Below, in pieces: positions 7,881-10,627 of a stretch of 10,627 nt of DNA (positions within the stretch are counted from its first letter, which is position 1; every line of letters begins with the position of its first letter). Made by a program: the position numbers and the translations under genes. Source of the DNA: Geobacteraceae bacterium (lineage in GTDB: Bacteria > Desulfobacterota > Desulfuromonadia > Desulfuromonadales > Desulfuromonadaceae); contig JAIVHC010000169.1 of assembly GCA_020201305.1 (NCBI GenBank), forward strand, positions 1 through 10,627. Direction: 5' to 3'. Below the pieces are notes generated by a model. The model saw only the letters and a list, made by a program, of their open reading frames with translations, was not told where the DNA came from and did not search any database.

Positions 7881-8411
7881 ATGGCCACATCATACGCAGA
7901 TGAGCAAAACTATCTTAACCTTGCCAAGAATCTCGATTTTGATTCGCTGGACTATGATAAAGTCCTCAAAAGGCGCTCTAAAAGCACCTTTGCCCTCGTG
8001 GGACTGGGGTCTTCGTTTATTATTGTCGGGTTTGCTTTCTGGGTTGCGGAGGTATTATCTGAAAGCTCCATCGTAGGAAGTACTCCGATCCTGATGCTAC
8101 TTATAAGCGGCATCCTGTTCTATTTTTTTGCCGCGCGCTATCAGCGCAAGCTCGAAACCATCATCACCTATGAAATTCTCCAACGCATTCGTGCCATTGA
8201 AGGTTCGGGCGGATTCTTGTGGCGTATCAGCAGCTCGCTCAACGCCTTCTGTCAGGAAGAATATGGTGGAATCCCGCAGGAAGTTTTGCAACTTGAGACC
8301 TCCTCACAGGCGGGAGGGATCGAATCAGATGAAATCCGGCTGTACAAGGAGTTTCTTGAGAAAGTGGTGGAGTGGAATGAAAAGCAGGACAAAGAGAATG
8401 GTACCGCTTAG
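7881..8411 (+). CDS. Two-helix membrane protein of unknown function
   Basis: The 176-residue protein has an acidic N-terminal cytosolic segment (1-29) and a Lys/Arg cluster (KRRSK, 30-34). Two transmembrane helices follow, at about 36-58 and 69-86, joined by a short polar loop. A soluble C-terminal region of about 90 residues starts with RYQRK and ends in an acidic, probably helical stretch. There is no signal peptide. Positive charges flank both helices on the same side, suggesting both ends are cytoplasmic. No catalytic motif or family is recognised. The start at 7881 is preceded only by a weak GAAGAG-like site 5 bases upstream, so translation may be modest. The gene is divergent from the 92-aa membrane protein and followed by a strong intrinsic terminator. 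Confidence 0.75.
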   Translation: MATSYADEQNYLNLAKNLDFDSLDYDKVLKRRSKSTFALVGLGSSFIIVGFAFWVAEVLSESSIVGSTPILMLLISGILFYFFAARYQRKLETIITYEILQRIRAIEGSGGFLWRISSSLNAFCQEEYGGIPQEVLQLETSSQAGGIESDEIRLYKEFLEKVVEWNEKQDKENGTA

Positions 8412-8456
8412 AGGATATTGAATAGTCTGCAGCGCTAACCCATTCTGAAAGAATTG

Positions 8457-8491
8457 AAAAAGCCCCACCGACATATGTCAGTGGGGCTTTT
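8457..8491. terminator. Strong bidirectional intrinsic terminator
   Basis: An 11-bp perfect stem (8458-8468 with 8481-8491) encloses a self-complementary GACATATGTC, so nearly the whole element can pair. GC-rich arms are flanked by A-runs on the left and T-runs on the right, giving U-tracts on both strands. On the + strand it ends the 176-aa membrane protein gene. On the - strand it lies 4 bases beyond the CCA end of tRNA-Glu and ends the tRNA unit. Confidence 0.92.
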
Positions 8492-8495
8492 GAAA

Positions 8496-8573
<78 letters not shown>

Positions 8574-8586
8574 ACAATGTATTTTC

Positions 8587-8660
8587 TGGCTGGGGTGGAG
8601 GGATTCGAACCCCCGATGACGGAGTCAGAGTCCGCTGCCTTACCGCTTGGCTACACCCCA
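8587..8660 (-). tRNA. trnQ: tRNA-Gln (anticodon CUG), CCA encoded
   Basis: The minus strand folds as a 74-base cloverleaf with encoded CCA (8587-8589) and discriminator G. The acceptor stem TGGGGTG/CACCCCA is perfect, and the TGGGGT start with AGCCAAGCGGTAAGGC in the D-arm is classic tRNA-Gln. The anticodon loop CTCTGAC (8624-8630) gives CUG, which reads CAG codons. The T-arm is GGGGG-TTCGAAT-CCCTC. It is the upstream member of a Gln-Glu tandem pair; a UUG isoacceptor for CAA is expected elsewhere in the genome. Confidence 0.95.
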
Positions 8661-8743
8661 AGAGCGGCGCTGATACTAATGTTGATCCGGTTGCGTGTTA
8701 GTATATACGCCAGATTAATCATACCTTGACCAGGGAGGAAGTG
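8661..8743. other. Divergent intergenic region between the tRNA pair and pilZ
   Basis: This 83-base AT-richer spacer must hold the tRNA promoter (-) and any pilZ promoter (+). Boxes such as TATACT on the minus strand and TTGCGT-17-ATTAAT on the plus strand are possible, but none is strong enough to call. The only firm element is the pilZ ribosome binding site at its right end. Confidence 0.4.
8732..8738 (+). promoter_or_regulatory. Ribosome binding site deciding the pilZ start
   Basis: AGGGAGG lies 5 bases before the ATG at 8744. An in-frame TTG at 8726 would place this site inside the coding region, so the ATG is preferred. A GTG at 8741 is too close to the site. Confidence 0.8.
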
Positions 8744-9133
8744 ATGGAAGAAAAGCGCCACTATGAGCGGGTTCACTTTGTAGAAGATATTGAGATAATC
8801 CATGCCGATAAACGCTACCGTGGGGTGGTTACAGATATTTCCATGAAAGGGGTGTTGATCCAACTGGATGAAATTCCCCGGGGGGAAGTCGATTCAGACA
8901 CCTGGTTGATCCGTCTGCCGCTGTCGGAGGAAGTACAGATTGTGGTTCATGCTAAGCCGAGCCACTTTGACCATATACACCACGCAGTGGGATTTCACTT
9001 TACCGAGATTGATGCCGACAGCATGGCACATCTGAGACGCCTTCTGGAACTCAATACCGGCAATGCGGCTGAGATAGAGCGCGAACTGGAGCACATGGTG
9101 GAGGATATGAAAGAGGAACACCGCAAAAGCTAG
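8744..9133 (+). CDS. PilZ-domain c-di-GMP-binding protein, PA4608-like
   Basis: The 129-residue single-domain PilZ protein shows the two c-di-GMP contacts of the family: an RxxxR motif (Arg5 and Arg9 in RHYER) and DxSxxG (Asp31, Ser33, Gly36 in DISMKG). The C-terminal part, with IDADSMAHLRRLLELN followed by ELEH, closely resembles the helical end of Pseudomonas aeruginosa PA4608, a stand-alone c-di-GMP receptor. It is cytosolic with no signal peptide or membrane segment. By analogy it would change shape on binding c-di-GMP and pass the signal to a partner, perhaps in motility, adhesion or secretion; the target cannot be read from this locus. Its stop codon overlaps that of the convergent gene on the other strand, so the two transcripts overlap at their ends. 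Confidence 0.9.
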   Translation: MEEKRHYERVHFVEDIEIIHADKRYRGVVTDISMKGVLIQLDEIPRGEVDSDTWLIRLPLSEEVQIVVHAKPSHFDHIHHAVGFHFTEIDADSMAHLRRLLELNTGNAAEIERELEHMVEDMKEEHRKS

Positions 9134-9939
9134 GCCTTGTCCTCTTTTCCCTGGTTCCACCCCTGGGCGGAAATGATTTCCATCAACTCCTGTGCTGCGA
9201 GCATCCCTTTTCTTACTCCGTCCGGACCCTCTCCGGCGCTCGCCAGTATCCGCGGATCCCAACTGGAGGGCGTGTTCTCAAGTACAGTTGCAGGAATGCG
9301 CTTTCCTTCTACCAGGGCGTAGATCTCCCCCTGCTCTACTTCAACTCCCTTTATCTCTAAACCCGCCTCAATAGCGGCATAGATAATCTGCGAGCACTGT
9401 ACCCGTTCAGGAGCATAACCCCACTCCCAATACACATTGACCGGAAAATAACGCCTTGAATTACATCTCGCACTTGATACCGGGGCAGCAAAACACAGCG
9501 CTGCACACGCATCCATGATCTCCTCAGCCAGCAGGATACCGCGCGGCTTTGCTACATACAGAACCGCATCACTGCGGGTGCGCACCAGGGTACTGATGAA
9601 ATCGACTCCCTGGTCAACCGCGTTATTAAAACTCAAGAACGGATACATGGGCGCGTCTTCTCCAGCCAGCCACTCCGGCTCAACCCCAAGATATTCCTGT
9701 GCCCACGCCATACGCTCCTCTTCACTCTCGGGTAAGGTGCACGTATGGAGGTTCAACATGGCGACCAGTTGTTCCCAGCGTCCAGGGTTAATCCCGGCAA
9801 CTTCGGTTTGAGGTTCTTCAATTTCTACGCTAGCGCTGTCATCATATCTAGCGTGCAAACGTGCATAGACAAACACAAGCACACCGATAACCAGGCATCC
9901 GCCAAGGGCTCCCCATATGGCATACGCTAAAATTTCCAT
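9130..9939 (-). CDS. Membrane-anchored protein of unknown function
   Basis: The 269-residue protein has one N-terminal hydrophobic helix (about residues 4-26: WGALGGCLVIGVLVFVYA) followed directly by Arg, His and Arg. This is more like a signal anchor with a cytoplasmic soluble domain than a cleaved signal peptide. The soluble part starts with an acidic segment (34-46), then a mixed alpha/beta-looking domain. Four cysteines cluster mid-protein without a haem or iron-sulfur spacing that I can assign. A start at 9939 is supported by AGAGGA about 9 bases upstream. The TAG stop shares CTAG with the pilZ stop on the opposite strand. I do not recognise the family. The neighbour is a c-di-GMP receptor, but no functional link can be shown. 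Confidence 0.8.
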   Translation of the reverse strand: MEILAYAIWGALGGCLVIGVLVFVYARLHARYDDSASVEIEEPQTEVAGINPGRWEQLVAMLNLHTCTLPESEEERMAWAQEYLGVEPEWLAGEDAPMYPFLSFNNAVDQGVDFISTLVRTRSDAVLYVAKPRGILLAEEIMDACAALCFAAPVSSARCNSRRYFPVNVYWEWGYAPERVQCSQIIYAAIEAGLEIKGVEVEQGEIYALVEGKRIPATVLENTPSSWDPRILASAGEGPDGVRKGMLAAQELMEIISAQGWNQGKEDKA

Positions 9940-9981
9940 TGCGATATGTCCTCTTTTTTGTTTTTGTTAGTGCTTCAATGT

Positions 9982-10002
9982 GATGCTTTCGCAGAAAGTA
10001 TC
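9982..10002. repeat. 9-3-9 inverted repeat in divergent promoter region
   Basis: GATGCTTTC and GAAAGTATC (9982-9990 and 9994-10002) pair over 9 bases with one G-T wobble around a GCA centre. The site lies between two divergent genes and is not followed by a T-tract on either strand, so a terminator is unlikely. An operator for a dimeric regulator, or a 5'-leader hairpin, is possible. Confidence 0.45.
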
Positions 10003-10040
10003 AGATTTGAACGTTTCTCCCAAACAATTACATGTCACGA

Positions 10041-10046
10041 AAGGAG
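10041..10046 (+). promoter_or_regulatory. Ribosome binding site of the ferredoxin-nitroreductase gene
   Basis: AAGGAG is 11 bases before the ATG at 10058, which is longer than usual. Its GGAG (10043-10046) can pair with CTCC at 10050-10053 across a 3-base loop, so a small hairpin could partly hide the site. Confidence 0.6.
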
Positions 10047-10057
10047 TACCTCCAGAT

Positions 10058-10627
10058 ATGTTGAATTTTATTATCAACCAGAATAAGTGCGATGCATGCG
10101 GGCTATGTGTTGCAGACTGTCCGCGCAATATTATCCAACTCAATACTTCACTTAGTAAATTACCCTTTATACCGGAAGAGAAAGAGGAGTTGTGCTTTGA
10201 CTGTCAGCACTGTATGGCGATCTGTCCACGTGAAGCGCTATCCATTGGAGGACACGCGCTGAAGGATTGCATGCCGATCCCCGGGCATCTGCCTGACACC
10301 GAAGCCATGGAAACCTTGATTAAGGGCAGACGCAGTGTACGTCAATTTGCGCAGGAGGATCTACCTCAGGGCACCATAGAACATCTGCTTGAGGTTGCGT
10401 GCCATGCTCCTACCGGGGTAAATGTACAGCAGGTTCACTTTCATGTCATCAAAGAGCGAAGCAACATGGATATGTTCCGGCGTCACTGTATGGAAGAGAT
10501 TGCCAATGTAATACAGCGTGGCGAGTTGCCGGAAAAAAGAAGTTATTTTGCCGATTTCGTGCGCCTCTGGAAAGAAAAAGAGATCGACTCACTGTTCCGC
10601 GGAGCGCCACACTTGGTAGTGACTTCA
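10058..10627 (+). CDS. Ferredoxin-nitroreductase fusion flavoprotein (3' partial)
   Basis: An open frame of 190 codons runs from ATG to the window edge without a stop. Residues 1-65 form a bacterial 2x[4Fe-4S] ferredoxin domain: Cys11, 14, 17 and 21 followed by Pro, then Cys46, 49, 52 and 56 followed by Pro. From about residue 85 a nitroreductase-family FMN domain begins: GRRSVRQF (90-97) is the usual phosphate-binding segment, APTGVNVQ (117-124) is the family's second conserved stretch, and RGAPHLVV near 180 agrees. This architecture is known in anaerobes, where the clusters are thought to feed electrons to FMN for reduction of an unidentified nitro, quinone or other substrate. It is cytosolic with no signal peptide. 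About one third of the flavin domain should lie outside the window. It is divergent from the 269-aa membrane-protein gene. Confidence 0.9.
   Translation, partial: MLNFIINQNKCDACGLCVADCPRNIIQLNTSLSKLPFIPEEKEELCFDCQHCMAICPREALSIGGHALKDCMPIPGHLPDTEAMETLIKGRRSVRQFAQEDLPQGTIEHLLEVACHAPTGVNVQQVHFHVIKERSNMDMFRRHCMEEIANVIQRGELPEKRSYFADFVRLWKEKEIDSLFRGAPHLVVTS

Overview
The window is bacterial chromosome with a moderately high G+C impression. It suggests an anaerobic or metabolically versatile respiring Gram-negative: there is a multihaem cytochrome-type lipoprotein, a ferredoxin-nitroreductase fusion, a PilZ receptor of the proteobacterial PA4608 type, and a PfaC-type polyunsaturated fatty acid/secondary lipid synthase. 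A deltaproteobacterial-grade or Chrysiogenetes-like (Desulfurispirillum-type) host would fit, but the sequence does not prove a taxon.

Positions 1-6739 (+) are almost entirely one giant gene whose 5' end lies outside the window. It encodes a multidomain synthase subunit in the order ketosynthase (KS), chain-length-factor-like KS (CLF), acyltransferase (AT), coiled-coil linker, then four FabA-like hotdog units that form two double-hotdog dehydratases. It has no ACP, ketoreductase or enoyl reductase, so it must work with a PfaA-like ACP/KR protein and a PfaD-like enoyl reductase. Neither lies downstream, so they are presumably upstream or elsewhere. Fusing the AT into the KS-CLF-DH protein differs from the marine gammaproteobacterial arrangement, where the AT is the separate PfaB protein.

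Positions 6740-8411 hold small genes of mixed orientation. First is a lipoprotein with a long charged linker and a C-terminal three-CxxCH cytochrome c7-like module (+). A long imperfect hairpin follows between convergent genes. Next is a 92-aa two-helix membrane protein with a very basic tail (-), and divergent from it a 176-aa two-helix membrane protein (+).

Positions 8457-8660 hold a tandem tRNA-Gln(CUG)-tRNA-Glu(UUC) unit on the minus strand. It ends at a strong bidirectional intrinsic terminator shared with the + strand gene. From 8744 come a PA4608-like PilZ c-di-GMP receptor (+) and a membrane-anchored protein of unknown function (-). Their convergent stop codons overlap in a single CTAG.

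A divergent intergenic region carrying a 9-3-9 inverted repeat then leads to a 2x[4Fe-4S] ferredoxin-nitroreductase fusion (+) that runs off the right edge. Apart from the lipid synthase, the genes look like ordinary chromosomal neighbours rather than one pathway. I saw no insertion sequence, CRISPR array or phage gene, and no stretch over 300 bases lacks a gene.
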